From Alphaproteobacteria bacterium (lineage in GTDB: Bacteria; Pseudomonadota; Alphaproteobacteria; Reyranellales; Reyranellaceae), in NCBI GenBank assembly GCA_016870115.1, contig VGCH01000018.1, positions 1 through 58,027 on the forward strand: a stretch of DNA of 58,027 nucleotides, read 5' to 3'. A program made the translations under genes and the position numbers. Shown here in pieces: positions 34,926-43,898 of this stretch (its first letter is position 1; the number at the start of each line of letters is the position of its first letter). Under the pieces are notes generated by a model. That model made no database searches, was not told the origin of the DNA, and was given only the letters and a program-made list of their open reading frames with translations.

Positions 34926-35936
34926 TTACCGGACCCGGGGGCCGGGGGGGGAGGGGGCGGCGCGGTGGCGCACCACCAGCAAGAGCGTCAGCAGGATGAC
35001 CGCGCCCGCCTGGTGCCCGGCCGCGATCGGGATCGCGACACCGGTCAGGACAGTTGCGGCTCCCAGCGCCATCTGCGCGAGCGCCATCGCGGCCGCGAGC
35101 GTTGCGTCCAGTCGACGCGCGCGCCAGGCGAGGACCACAACGCCCAGCACCAGGAGCTTGGCAAGCCAGCGATGGATGAATTGCACTGTGGTGCCGTTCT
35201 CGAACAGGTTGATCCAGCCCGGGGCCAGATCGAACATGCCGGGCGGGATCCAATAGCCTGACATGGTGGGGAAGCTCGCGTGTGCGCTGCCGGCGCGCAG
35301 CCCCGCCACGAACGCGCCCCACGTCAGAACCACGAACAGGAGACCGATCAGGGCCGCCGCCTTGGTCGCGATGACGCGGTCAGGACGGATCGCGATGCCG
35401 GGGGAGAGGCGCAGGATCAGGTGGACCGTGTAGGCGTAGAGCACGACCGCGAGGCCCAGATGGGCGGCGAGCCGGTAGTGACTGACCGCCGGACGGTCCA
35501 CCAGCCCGGACGCGACCATCGCCCAGCCGAGCGCGCCTTGCAGCCCGCCCAGCGCAAACAGCGCCAGCAGTCGGGGCTTCAGCCAACCGGGCAACTGGCG
35601 CCGCAACCAGAACCAGGCCAGCGGCAGGGCGAAGGCGAGGCCGATCAGCCGACCCCAAAGCCGGTGCAGATACTCCAGCCAGAAGATTTCCTTGAACTCC
35701 GCGATGCCAATGCCGCGATTGACCATCCGGCCCTGCGGCGAGTTGGCGTACTTCGCGAGCTCGGCTTGCCAGGCGGCCTCGCCGACCGGCGGCAGCCAGC
35801 CGGTCACCGGCCGCCATTCGACCATCGACAGACCCGACTCGGTCAGCCGGGTGAAGCCACCCAGCACGATCATGAGCAATATCATGCCAGCCACGGCGAG
35901 CAGCCAGGCGCGGACGGCGGGAGGGGCCTCAGTCAT
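34926..35936 (-). CDS. ctaA: Heme A synthase (COX15/CtaA)
   Basis: 336 residues from the ATG at 35936, eight transmembrane helices. The COX15-type signature is present: GGFTRLTESGLSMVEWRPVTGWLPP at the N-terminus, then the heme-ligand histidines in LEYLHRLWGRLIG, SHYRLAAHLGLA, FIHRWLAKLL and AGHQAGAVILL. It oxidises the C8 methyl of heme O to give heme A for aa3-type cytochrome oxidase, so the host respires oxygen with heme A. The longer ORF to 36107 is not supported, as it would run into the divergent gene at 36076. The short gap to that gene is 139 bp. Confidence 0.95.
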   Translation of the reverse strand: MTEAPPAVRAWLLAVAGMILLMIVLGGFTRLTESGLSMVEWRPVTGWLPPVGEAAWQAELAKYANSPQGRMVNRGIGIAEFKEIFWLEYLHRLWGRLIGLAFALPLAWFWLRRQLPGWLKPRLLALFALGGLQGALGWAMVASGLVDRPAVSHYRLAAHLGLAVVLYAYTVHLILRLSPGIAIRPDRVIATKAAALIGLLFVVLTWGAFVAGLRAGSAHASFPTMSGYWIPPGMFDLAPGWINLFENGTTVQFIHRWLAKLLVLGVVVLAWRARRLDATLAAAMALAQMALGAATVLTGVAIPIAAGHQAGAVILLTLLLVVRHRAAPSPPGPRVR

Positions 35937-36075
35937 GGGAGGTGGACCATGCGGGATCGCGCCCGTCGCGTCATCAGGCAAGAATGTCGCGAAAACCCGC
36001 GCCCGGGGTCGGGGGATCGCCGGCTTGCCGGCGCGCGCGGGCGCCGCTAAGCCGTTCGCCCACAAACGATCCGCC

Positions 36076-39000
36076 ATGACCGACCTAACCCTCGCCCACG
36101 GCCTCACCTTCGCCGATCTCTACAACCGCGCCGGCCTCGTTCGTCTCGACGGCACCTTCGCGACCTGGCTGGCCACCGCGGAGCCCGGTTTGCACGCCCG
36201 CTTCATGGCGGCGCGCGCCGCGCCCGACGCGATGGAGCGCAAGGCGGAGTCGGAGTTGCTGATCGAGCTCGCGCGCCCGCTGGAGGACTTCGTCGCCGGC
36301 CTGTTCGGAGTCGCGGGCGACGCCGCGACGCTGCGCGCCGGCCACACGCGGCTCGCCGCGCTCTGGGACTGCAAGCGGCTCTTTGTGCAACGCCATGTCG
36401 CGCGCGCGCTCAAGCCCGAGCAGGCCGCGGCTCTCGACTCAGCGTCGGTGACCGCCGCCCTGGGCGATAGCGTCGACCTCGCGGGCGCCGTCGGCCGTGA
36501 CGCGCTGGAGGCGGCGGAGCTCGCCTTCGCCGAGGCGGTGCGCGAGCGGTTGGGACCCGAGTTCAAGGTCACCGCGGGCGATGCCGACATCGAGCCGTTC
36601 GTGCGCTATGCCGCCTGGGCGCTGCATCATCCCGAGGGCAAGCGTCGCCACCGCGATGGTCCGCTGTTCAAGCTGCCGCACAAGCTCGACATGGAACGCC
36701 TGGTGCCGATCGAGACCGAGACGGTCGATGGTGTGGTGCGTCTGCGCCTGCCGCGGCCGATGCTGCGGCATCGCGAGGGCTTCGATCTCACCGACGCCGG
36801 TTTCGATCTCGGGCGCGCCCTGGATCACACCCAGTACTGCATCTGGTGCCACAATCAGGGCAAGGACAGCTGCTCCAGCGGCCTGAAAGATCGCAAGACC
36901 GGCGCGTTCCAGAAGTCGGCCTTCGGCGTGACCCTCGCGGGCTGCCCGCTGGAGGAAAAGATTTCGGAGATGAATCTCCTGAAGGGCGAGGGCTTTTCCA
37001 TCGGCGCGCTCGCCATGGCCGCGATCGACAATCCGCTGCTGGCGGCGACCGGTCACCGCATCTGCAACGACTGCATGAAGGCGTGCATCTACCAGAAGCA
37101 GGAACCGGTCGACATCCCGCAGATCGAGACCCGCACGCTCAAGGATGTGCTCGGCCTGCCCTGGGGCTTCGAGATCTACTCGCTGCTGACGCGGTGGAAC
37201 CCGCTCCACCTGCGGCGTCCGCTGCCGCGTCCGGCGACGGGCCGAAGCGTCCTGGTCGTCGGACTGGGACCGGCGGGCTTCAATCTATCGCATCACCTGA
37301 TGAATGACGGTCACGCGGTGGTGGCGATCGATGGTCTCAAGATCGAACCGTTGCCGATCGAACAGTCGGGAGTCGCAGCCGACGGAACGCGGGGCATTTT
37401 CGCGCCGGTGCGCGACATCGCGACCTTGCGCGAGGCGCTGGGCTCGCGCGCGATGGCGGGCTTCGGCGGCGTCGCGGAGTACGGCATCACCGTGCGCTGG
37501 GACAAGAACTACCTCAAGCTGGTGCGGCTCCTGCTGGAGCGACGCTCACAGTTCGCGATGCTGGGCGGCGTGCGCTTCGGCGGCACCGTGACGGCCGACG
37601 GCGCCTTCGCCATGGGCTTCGACCATGTGGCGCTCTGCGCCGGTGCGGGCAAACCCACCGTCCTCGACATGCCGAATGGTCTCGCACGCGGCGTGCGCGC
37701 GGCGTCGGACTTCCTGATGGCGCTGCAGCTCACCGGCGCAGCCAAGACGGACTCGATCGCGAGTTTGCAGATCCGCCTGCCCGTCGTGGTGATCGGCGGC
37801 GGGTTGACGGCGATCGACACCGCGACGGAGTCGCTCGCCTACTATCCCGTGCAGGTCGAGAAGTATCTGGCCCGGCATGAGGCGCTGGTCGCCGATCGCG
37901 GCGAGGCGGCGGTGCGGGCGGCCTGGCGGTCCGAGGAGCGCGAGACCGCCGAGGAGTTTCTGGCGCATGCGCGCGCCCTTCGCGCCGAGCGCGCCGCCGC
38001 GGCGCGCGAACACCGCACCCCGGCGATCGCCGCACTGGTGAATGGCTGGGGCGGCGTGACGATGGTGTATCGCCGCCGCTTGATCGACGCGCCGTCCTAC
38101 ACGCTCAATCACGAGGAAGTGCTGAAGGCGCTGGAAGAGGACATTCGCATCGTCGAGGGCCTGTCGCCCGTGGCGGTCGAGGTCGATGCCGCGGGCGCAG
38201 CCTGCGGGTTGCGGGTGAAGGGCGAACAGGCGGGCGCCGGTCTCGAAACCACGCTGCCCGCCCGCACCGTGCTGGTCGCGGCCGGCACGCAGCCCAATAC
38301 CGTCCTGGCCCGCGAGGACGCCGCGCACGCGACACTCGATGGCAAGTACTTCCAGGCGCTCGATGAGGCGGGCAACCCGGCCACGCCGGAGCGGGTCGCC
38401 AAGCCGGGCGAGGTGCGCGTGCTGATGCATCGCGCGACCGACGGACGGGCCATGTCGTTCTTCGGCGACCTGCATCCCTCCTTCGCCGGCAACGTGGTGA
38501 AGGCGATGGGCGGCGCCAAGCAGGGCTATCCGGTCCTGAGTCGCGTCATGGCCGCGTTGCCCAAGGCAGGCACGACACCTGAGGCGTTGCGCGCGCGCGT
38601 GAACGCCGAATGGCGGGCCCGCGTGGTTCGCGTCGAGCGGCTGACGCCGACCATTGTCGATGTGGTGGTTGAGGCGCCCGCCGCTGCGCGCGGCTTCGAA
38701 CCCGGGCAGTTCTATCGCTTGCAGAACTTCGAGGCGCTCGCACCGCGAGTCGACGGCACGACGCTGGCGATGGAGGGCCTCGCGCTCACCGGGGCCTGGG
38801 TCGACAAGGAAAAGGGCCTGCTGTCGCTGATCGCGCTGGAGATGGGCGGCTCGTCCGATCTCTGCGCGCTCCTCAAGCCCGGCGAACCGGTGATCGTGAT
38901 GGGGCCCACCGGCACGCCAACCGAGATCGAGCCGGGCGAGACGGTCGTGCTCGCGGGCGGTGGGCTCGGCAACGCGGTGCTCTTCTCGATCGGCCAGGCG

Positions 39001-39579
39001 TTCCGCCGCGCCGGCAGCCGCGTGCTCTACTTCGCGGGCTACAAGCGCGTGATGGACCGCTATCGCGTGTCGGAGATCGAAGCCGCCGCCGATGTCGTGG
39101 TTTGGTGCTGCGACGAGGCGCCGGGCTTTGCGCCGGGTCGGCCGCAGGATCGCAGCGTGGTCGCCAACATCGTGGAGGCGATGCGGCTCTATGCGACCGG
39201 TGCGCTCGGACCCGCGACGATCCCGATGTCCGATGCCGACCGGGTGATCGCCATCGGCTCGGACGGCATGATGAACGCTGTTCGGGCGGCCCGGCATGGC
39301 GTGCTGAAGCCGCTGTTGAAGCCCGGCCACGCCGCACTCGGTTCGATCAACTCTCCCATGCAATGCATGATGAAGGAGATCTGCGCGCAGTGCCTGCAGC
39401 TCCATCGCGATCCGGAAACCGGCAAGGAAAGCGTCGTGTTCTCCTGCTTCAACCAGGATCAGGAGCTGGACCGCGTCGATTTCGCCTGCTTGCGCCAGCG
39501 CCTCGGCCAGAACGCCGTGCAGGAGCGCCAGACCGCCGCCTGGATCGACCGGGCGCTGCGGCGCGCCGGAGCGCGCTGA
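36076..39579 (+). CDS. Giant fused Fe-S/FAD/FMN-type oxidoreductase, NfnB-NfnA-like
   Basis: 1,167 residues in one chain. Residues 1-250 are an alpha-helical region with no recognisable family. Residues 255-337 have a cysteine set (C255, C258, C266, C290, C330, C333, C337) like the Fe-S part of GltD/NfnB. From 390 there is a GltD-type flavoprotein with two Rossmann motifs (GLGPAG 396-401; VVVIGGGLTAIDTA near 572). Residues 846-1060 form a ferredoxin-NADP reductase-like FAD/NAD domain (FEPGQFYRLQ; LAGGGLGNAVLF). The C-terminus has a DHODB/PyrK-type [2Fe-2S] set C1097-x5-C1103-x2-C1106-x17-C1124. This is the NfnB plus NfnA architecture fused. No partner genes adjoin it. Pyridine-nucleotide electron transfer or bifurcation is inferred. 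Confidence 0.82.
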   Translation: MTDLTLAHGLTFADLYNRAGLVRLDGTFATWLATAEPGLHARFMAARAAPDAMERKAESELLIELARPLEDFVAGLFGVAGDAATLRAGHTRLAALWDCKRLFVQRHVARALKPEQAAALDSASVTAALGDSVDLAGAVGRDALEAAELAFAEAVRERLGPEFKVTAGDADIEPFVRYAAWALHHPEGKRRHRDGPLFKLPHKLDMERLVPIETETVDGVVRLRLPRPMLRHREGFDLTDAGFDLGRALDHTQYCIWCHNQGKDSCSSGLKDRKTGAFQKSAFGVTLAGCPLEEKISEMNLLKGEGFSIGALAMAAIDNPLLAATGHRICNDCMKACIYQKQEPVDIPQIETRTLKDVLGLPWGFEIYSLLTRWNPLHLRRPLPRPATGRSVLVVGLGPAGFNLSHHLMNDGHAVVAIDGLKIEPLPIEQSGVAADGTRGIFAPVRDIATLREALGSRAMAGFGGVAEYGITVRWDKNYLKLVRLLLERRSQFAMLGGVRFGGTVTADGAFAMGFDHVALCAGAGKPTVLDMPNGLARGVRAASDFLMALQLTGAAKTDSIASLQIRLPVVVIGGGLTAIDTATESLAYYPVQVEKYLARHEALVADRGEAAVRAAWRSEERETAEEFLAHARALRAERAAAAREHRTPAIAALVNGWGGVTMVYRRRLIDAPSYTLNHEEVLKALEEDIRIVEGLSPVAVEVDAAGAACGLRVKGEQAGAGLETTLPARTVLVAAGTQPNTVLAREDAAHATLDGKYFQALDEAGNPATPERVAKPGEVRVLMHRATDGRAMSFFGDLHPSFAGNVVKAMGGAKQGYPVLSRVMAALPKAGTTPEALRARVNAEWRARVVRVERLTPTIVDVVVEAPAAARGFEPGQFYRLQNFEALAPRVDGTTLAMEGLALTGAWVDKEKGLLSLIALEMGGSSDLCALLKPGEPVIVMGPTGTPTEIEPGETVVLAGGGLGNAVLFSIGQAFRRAGSRVLYFAGYKRVMDRYRVSEIEAAADVVVWCCDEAPGFAPGRPQDRSVVANIVEAMRLYATGALGPATIPMSDADRVIAIGSDGMMNAVRAARHGVLKPLLKPGHAALGSINSPMQCMMKEICAQCLQLHRDPETGKESVVFSCFNQDQELDRVDFACLRQRLGQNAVQERQTAAWIDRALRRAGAR

Positions 39580-39593
39580 GCCGGATCAGCGCG
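39572..39593. terminator. Shared hairpin at convergent ends, containing a stop codon
   Basis: CGCGCTGA-GCCGGA-TCAGCGCG: an 8-bp perfect stem with a 6-nt loop. The TGA stop of the giant oxidoreductase lies in the left arm and the hairpin ends one base before the stop of the convergent hydrolase gene. Confidence 0.55.
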
Positions 39594-40364
39594 TCACAAC
39601 GCGCTGGCGAAGGCCTCGATGCGGTCCGCGATCCATTGCGGGCGTGTCACGGTGGGGACATGGCCCGCGCCGTCGGCAATCTCCAGCCGGGCGTTGGGCA
39701 TCAGCGTGCGGAGCGTCTCCGACGACGCAAGCGGCGTGATGTTGTCTTTCGTGCCATGCAGCAGAAGGCACTTGTGCCGCAGTCCGGCGACCCGGCCTTC
39801 AAGGTCGATCCCTTCCATGCATTCCATCAGCTCGATCGCGACCTGGGCGCTCGATCGCAGAACGATCTGCTCGCCCCAGGCCCGCTCGGCCTCGCAATCC
39901 GGTTCGGGAACGCAGGCGGCGACAAAGGCCTTCATCGTCGCCGGGAAGTTCGCGCGGCAGCCGGCCAGCAACTGGTCTCGCTGCGGCATGCGAGTGCCGA
40001 CATAGCGTCCGCTGACCAGCACCAGCGCCTCGAACCGGTCTGGCTTCCGCAGTGCCGCCTCCAGCACGACCGCGGCGCCGGCGGACTCGCCCGCCAGAAT
40101 ACAGCGGTCGATGTGGCAATGATCGAGAACGCGGAAAAGATCGTCGACCAGCAGGTCGAACGTGATGCGGGGCGCCCGCGAGACGGTGGCACCGGTGCCG
40201 CGGTGATCGTAGGTCACAAGACGCCAATCGCCGCGACTGAGCTGCTCGAAAGGGGGAATCCAAAGTTCGCCGCTGCCGACCCATCCGCCGTGCGCAACCA
40301 GTGTTCGCGCGCCGCTACCAAACGATTGGACCATGATGTCGGCATCGGCCGATTTCAGAAACAT
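39594..40364 (-). CDS. Alpha/beta-hydrolase
   Basis: 256 residues from the ATG at 40364 (MFLKSADADIMVQSFG). Nucleophile elbow AGESAGAAVVLEA with Ser, acid candidate in LHGTKDNITPLA, and the catalytic His in ADGAGHVPTVTRP. The oxyanion strand is TLVAHGGWVGSGELWIPPF and the GTG-type strand is YDHRGTGATVSR. Typical small esterase or C-C hydrolase, substrate unknown. The upstream MATE gene ends 91 bp away on the same strand, so the two may be co-transcribed. A longer start at 40406 is possible but unsupported. Confidence 0.85.
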   Translation of the reverse strand: MFLKSADADIMVQSFGSGARTLVAHGGWVGSGELWIPPFEQLSRGDWRLVTYDHRGTGATVSRAPRITFDLLVDDLFRVLDHCHIDRCILAGESAGAAVVLEAALRKPDRFEALVLVSGRYVGTRMPQRDQLLAGCRANFPATMKAFVAACVPEPDCEAERAWGEQIVLRSSAQVAIELMECMEGIDLEGRVAGLRHKCLLLHGTKDNITPLASSETLRTLMPNARLEIADGAGHVPTVTRPQWIADRIEAFASAL

Positions 40365-40455
40365 GCGCGTCCTTCTGCCGGGGCCGCTCAGCCGGTGGGT
40401 GAGCATCGCGATGCCGGGGCGCCTGACCTTAAGGGGCTGACGCCATATCGCAAGC

Positions 40456-41796
40456 CTACGCTTTGCGCGCACGCCACGGGCGCACGGCCAGCGGTCCCGC
40501 GATGCAGGTGCCGAACACGATCATCCCGGCCGCGACCGCCACGAAGACTCCGGGCAGACCCCACCCGAGTACGTCGACGGCGACCCAGGCGCCGACCGTG
40601 GCCACGGCCATCCGGGCGAGGCCCGCGATCATCGGTGCGGCCATGCGGCCCGCCCCTTGGCTCGCGAAGCTGAGCGTCAGCCCAAGCCCGAACAGGCAGA
40701 AGAACGGCGCGACGCGCGTGATGTAGTGGACGGCCGCGGCGATCACCTCGGGGTCGCGACTGAACAGGCGGGCCCATTCCGCCGGCAGCACCGCCACGAT
40801 CCAGCCCAGCACGCCGATCGTGCCGCCGGCGGCGACACCGCCGATCCAGGCCGCGCGCACCGCGCGTTGCCAGTCATTGGCGCCGGCGGCGACGCCCACC
40901 AGCGTGGTGAGCGCGGAGCCGACACCGAAGGCCAGCGGCACCAGCATGAACTCGAGCCGAACACCGATGCCGTAGCCCGCCAGCGCCGCCACACCGAAGC
41001 GGCCGACGAACCCCGTCACCAACATGGCGGTGAGATTGGCGGTCAGCGCGGAGAGCGAGGCGATCAGGCCGACGCGCAGGATGTCCCAGAACAGCCTGCG
41101 TTCGAGACGCGCCGACAGTGTCGGCACGAAGCCGAGCTTGCCGCCCCACAGCGCGCGCGCCTGCAGCAGCGCCGAGACCGCGCTGGTGGCGATCCAGGAC
41201 AGTGCCGCGCCCGCAATGCCGAAGCCGTGCCAGCCGCCGACACCCAGGATGAGAAGACCCGAGAGCGGCACCTGCGCCAGTGACGACAAGAGCATGTAGC
41301 GGCCCGGCGTCGCGGCATCGCCCGCACCGCGCAACAGCGCCGACAGGATGAAGTTGGCCCACGAGGCGACCGCCCCGGCGAACAACACGTTGGAAAAGAG
41401 CATCGCCTCGGCGAGCGCGCCGTCACGCCCGCCCAGCAACCGGTACAGGCTCTCGCCGAAGACCCAGGCACCGAGCGTGAAGAGAGCCGCGAATCCGGCG
41501 CCGACGATCAGGGCGTGCGTCACCAGCGCCGCCGCGTCGTCTCGCCGGCCCGCGCCCAGTGCGCGCGCCATCGCGGCGGCAGTGCCGCCGCCCATGCCGC
41601 CCGCGGCCATCATGGTCATCAGCATCATCAGGGGAAACACCAGCGCGAAGCCGGCCAGAGCGTCGGTCCCAAGCTGGCCGATGAAGTAGGTCTCGGCGAT
41701 CGACACCGCCGTTTGGGCCACCATGACAAGCGTCGTGGGGCCGGCGAGCTTCAGAAGACTGGGCCCGATCGGGGCGGTGAGCAGGGGGTGGGCCAC
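40456..41796 (-). CDS. MATE-family multidrug/Na+ antiporter
   Basis: 446 residues with about twelve transmembrane helices. The start is GTG (VAHPLLTAPIGPSLLKLAGP), with GGAG at good spacing. The MATE repeat is visible: LAGPTTLVMVAQTAVSIAETYFIGQLGTDALAGFALVFPLMML in the first half, and LTANLTAMLVTGFVGRFGVAALAGYGIGVRLEFMLVP in the second. It probably expels cationic or organic toxic compounds. A perfect 14-bp palindrome sits 16 bp upstream of its start, in the gap shared with the divergent cupin gene. Confidence 0.93.
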   Translation of the reverse strand: MAHPLLTAPIGPSLLKLAGPTTLVMVAQTAVSIAETYFIGQLGTDALAGFALVFPLMMLMTMMAAGGMGGGTAAAMARALGAGRRDDAAALVTHALIVGAGFAALFTLGAWVFGESLYRLLGGRDGALAEAMLFSNVLFAGAVASWANFILSALLRGAGDAATPGRYMLLSSLAQVPLSGLLILGVGGWHGFGIAGAALSWIATSAVSALLQARALWGGKLGFVPTLSARLERRLFWDILRVGLIASLSALTANLTAMLVTGFVGRFGVAALAGYGIGVRLEFMLVPLAFGVGSALTTLVGVAAGANDWQRAVRAAWIGGVAAGGTIGVLGWIVAVLPAEWARLFSRDPEVIAAAVHYITRVAPFFCLFGLGLTLSFASQGAGRMAAPMIAGLARMAVATVGAWVAVDVLGWGLPGVFVAVAAGMIVFGTCIAGPLAVRPWRARKA

Positions 41797-41811
41797 GGCG
41801 ACTCCGGTTTG

Positions 41812-41825
41812 CGTGCATATGCACG
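41812..41825. promoter_or_regulatory. Palindromic operator candidate between MATE and cupin genes
   Basis: CGTGCATATGCACG, a perfect 14-bp palindrome. It lies 16 bp upstream of the MATE start (minus) and about 60 bp upstream of the cupin start (plus). The CATAT core also resembles a -10 element. Confidence 0.5.
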
Positions 41826-41851
41826 GTATCGCTCCCGGCGCGCCGCGTCAC

Positions 41852-41880
41852 CTGACTTTCATCCGGGCCCGGGCTAGTTT
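41852..41880 (+). promoter_or_regulatory. Candidate promoter of the cupin gene
   Basis: CTGACT (41852-41857), a 17-bp spacer, then TAGTTT (41875-41880) inside CTAGTTT. The -10 box ends 5 bp before the ATG, so transcription would start at or next to the ATG: a leaderless message. No Shine-Dalgarno sequence is present. Confidence 0.45.
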
Positions 41881-41885
41881 TCCGC

Positions 41886-42182
41886 ATGACCGAGACCCCG
41901 CGCCCGCTCGCCGGTGCCACCCGGCAGATCGAAACCGACCGCGTCGTTGTCACCGAGTGGCGCTTCGCGCCCGGCGCTCACACCGGCTGGCACCGCCACG
42001 AGATGGACTATGTCGTGGTCCCCATCACCTCGGGTGAGCTGCACGCCTTCGACGGCAAGATGACCACGCCGGCGCCGCTGCGTGCTGGCGTCGCCTACAA
42101 TCGCCCGGCGGGCGTCGAGCATGACATCGTCAATCCCAACGATTTCGAGTTCGTCTTCATCGAGATCGAGTTGAAGCCCTGA
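41886..42182 (+). CDS. Single-domain cupin protein
   Basis: 98 residues. The cupin motif 1 appears as WHRHEMDYVVVPITSGELHAFDG (H-x-H...E-like pattern for metal) and motif 2 as NRPAGVEHDIVNPNDFEFVFIEIEL, with the second metal His. Single-domain cupins of this size act as small-molecule isomerases, oxygenases or binding proteins; no clue to substrate. It probably has a leaderless mRNA (see the promoter at 41852). Divergent from the MATE pump, 89 bp away, with which it may share regulation. Confidence 0.82.
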   Translation: MTETPRPLAGATRQIETDRVVVTEWRFAPGAHTGWHRHEMDYVVVPITSGELHAFDGKMTTPAPLRAGVAYNRPAGVEHDIVNPNDFEFVFIEIELKP

Positions 42183-42216
42183 GCCGCACGCCGGGCAGCC
42201 CGGCGGCCGGCGCGGA

Positions 42217-42245
42217 TTGACTTGATCGGGCCCTTCCCGCATATG
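42217..42245 (+). promoter_or_regulatory. Candidate promoter of the RhlE-type helicase gene
   Basis: TTGACT (42217-42222), a 17-bp spacer and CATATG (42240-42245), close to the alphaproteobacterial CTTGAC/CTATAT type. It would give a leader of roughly 80 nt ahead of the helicase start. Confidence 0.5.
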
Positions 42246-42295
42246 GTCCGCGTCATCGGTCCGGCCGCCTTCTGGGCGAAGAGGGGCCGACTCGA

Positions 42296-42317
42296 AGCCT
42301 AGCCGAGAGGGCAGGCT
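42296..42317 (+). promoter_or_regulatory. Hairpin in the RNA helicase leader
   Basis: AGCCT-A-GCC-GAGAG-GGC-AGGCT, an 8-bp stem with one bulged A, ending 16 nt before the helicase ATG and just before the AAACTAA start region. Leaders of cold-induced helicase genes are often structured. A role in temperature control or autoregulation is inference. Confidence 0.4.
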
Positions 42318-42333
42318 AAACCACGGAAACTAA

Positions 42334-43863
42334 ATGACATTTGAGAGTTTGGGGCTGAGCGCCCCGGTCCTGCAGGCGGTCGCCGAAAAGGGCTATACAC
42401 AGCCCACGCCCATCCAGGAAAAGGCCATCCCCATCGTGTTGATGGGCCGCGACGTGCTCGGATGTGCCCAGACCGGCACCGGCAAGACCGCCTCGTTCGT
42501 ACTGCCGATGATCGACATTCTGGCCGAGGGTCGGGCCAAGGCGCGCATGCCGCGCTCGCTGATCCTGGAGCCGACCCGCGAACTCGCCGCGCAGGTCGCC
42601 GAGAATTTCGACATGTACGGCAAGAACCACAAGCTGAATAAGGCGCTGCTGATCGGCGGCGTCTCGTTCGACGATCAGGAGCGCGCGCTGGAGCGCGGCG
42701 TCGACGTGCTGATCGCCACGCCCGGCCGACTGCTCGATCATTTCGAGCGCGGCAAGGTGCTGCTGAACGACGTCAAGGTGCTGGTGATCGACGAAGCCGA
42801 TCGCATGCTCGACATGGGATTCATCCCGGATGTCGAGCGCATCGTCGGTCTGCTGCCGCCGCTCCGTCAGACGCTGTTCTTCTCGGCGACCATGCCGCCG
42901 GAGATCAAGCGGCTCGCCGACCGTTTCCTGAGCAACCCGAAGGAAGTGAGCGTTTCGCCGCCCGCCTCCACCGCCAAGAACATCGTCCAGGGTCTCGCCG
43001 TGGTCGGCGATGAGGACAAGCGCGAGGCGCTGCGCCGGCTGATCCGCGAGCAGGACATCAAGAACGCGATCGTGTTCTGCAATCGCAAGCGCGACGTGGC
43101 GCTGTTGCAGGGTTCGCTCAAGAAGCACGGCTTCAATGCCGGCGCCTTGCATGGCGACATGAGCCAGCCCGCCCGCATGGAAACCCTGGACCGCTTCAAG
43201 CAGGGCGAGATCCAGATCCTGGTGGCCTCCGACGTCGCCGCGCGCGGCCTCGATATCGCCGACATGAGCCACGTCTTCAATTTCGACGTGCCGTTCTCGC
43301 CCGAGGACTACGTCCATCGCATCGGCCGCACCGGCCGCGCCGGCAAGACCGGTCACTCCTTCACTCTGGCGACGCCCGCCGAGGGCGACCTGGTCCAGGC
43401 GATCGAGAAGCTGATCGGCGCCGACATCCCGCGCGTGCCGATCCCCGGCATGGAAGCGCTGGCGCTCGAAGCGGGCGACGGACGGCGTGGTCGGGGTCGC
43501 GGCCGTGGCCGCGGCCGTGGCGGCCGCCCGGAGCGGGGCGAGGGTCGCGGCCCGAGGCCGGACCGCGGCGAACATCGCACGCCGCGCGAGACTCCGACGG
43601 CGACGGCCGAGGCTGCTCCCGTCGAGACGGCGCCGCGTCCGCCGCGCGAACCGAGACCGCACCGCGAAGACCGGCCTTCCCGGCCGCCGCACGAGGGGCG
43701 GGAGTCCAGGCCGCCGCGCGAGTCGCGCGAGTCGAGGCCCGCCCGCGTTTCCGGCGGCCAGCATCCGTCACGCCGCGAGCGACGGCCGGAGCGCGACGAC
43801 GGGACCCAGAAACGCGGGCTCGGCGATCATGTTCCTGCCTTCCTCTCGCGGCCGTCGCGCTGA
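42334..43863 (+). CDS. rhlE: DEAD-box RNA helicase, RhlE type
   Basis: 509 residues. Helicase motifs in order: Q motif PTPIQEKAIPIVL, motif I AQTGTGKT (residues 45-52), PTRELAAQV, motif II DEAD (153-156), SAT in FFSATMP, and VI HRIGRTGRAGK (about 328-338). The C-terminal ~125 residues are low-complexity and very Arg/Gly/Pro-rich (RGRGRGRGRG, then PPREPRPHREDRP), typical of RNA-binding tails. Such helicases remodel ribosomal or mRNA structures, often at low temperature. The gene has its own promoter candidate and a hairpin leader. Confidence 0.93.
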   Translation: MTFESLGLSAPVLQAVAEKGYTQPTPIQEKAIPIVLMGRDVLGCAQTGTGKTASFVLPMIDILAEGRAKARMPRSLILEPTRELAAQVAENFDMYGKNHKLNKALLIGGVSFDDQERALERGVDVLIATPGRLLDHFERGKVLLNDVKVLVIDEADRMLDMGFIPDVERIVGLLPPLRQTLFFSATMPPEIKRLADRFLSNPKEVSVSPPASTAKNIVQGLAVVGDEDKREALRRLIREQDIKNAIVFCNRKRDVALLQGSLKKHGFNAGALHGDMSQPARMETLDRFKQGEIQILVASDVAARGLDIADMSHVFNFDVPFSPEDYVHRIGRTGRAGKTGHSFTLATPAEGDLVQAIEKLIGADIPRVPIPGMEALALEAGDGRRGRGRGRGRGRGGRPERGEGRGPRPDRGEHRTPRETPTATAEAAPVETAPRPPREPRPHREDRPSRPPHEGRESRPPRESRESRPARVSGGQHPSRRERRPERDDGTQKRGLGDHVPAFLSRPSR

Positions 43864-43898
43864 GGCGTCGGAGCAACAGACACCGATAGCGCGCGAAT

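Noticed and set aside
35692-36075. Upstream extension of the giant oxidoreductase by 128 codons
   Set aside because: It would overlap the antisense ctaA gene and has no coding character; the ATG at 36076 starts the conserved-looking region.
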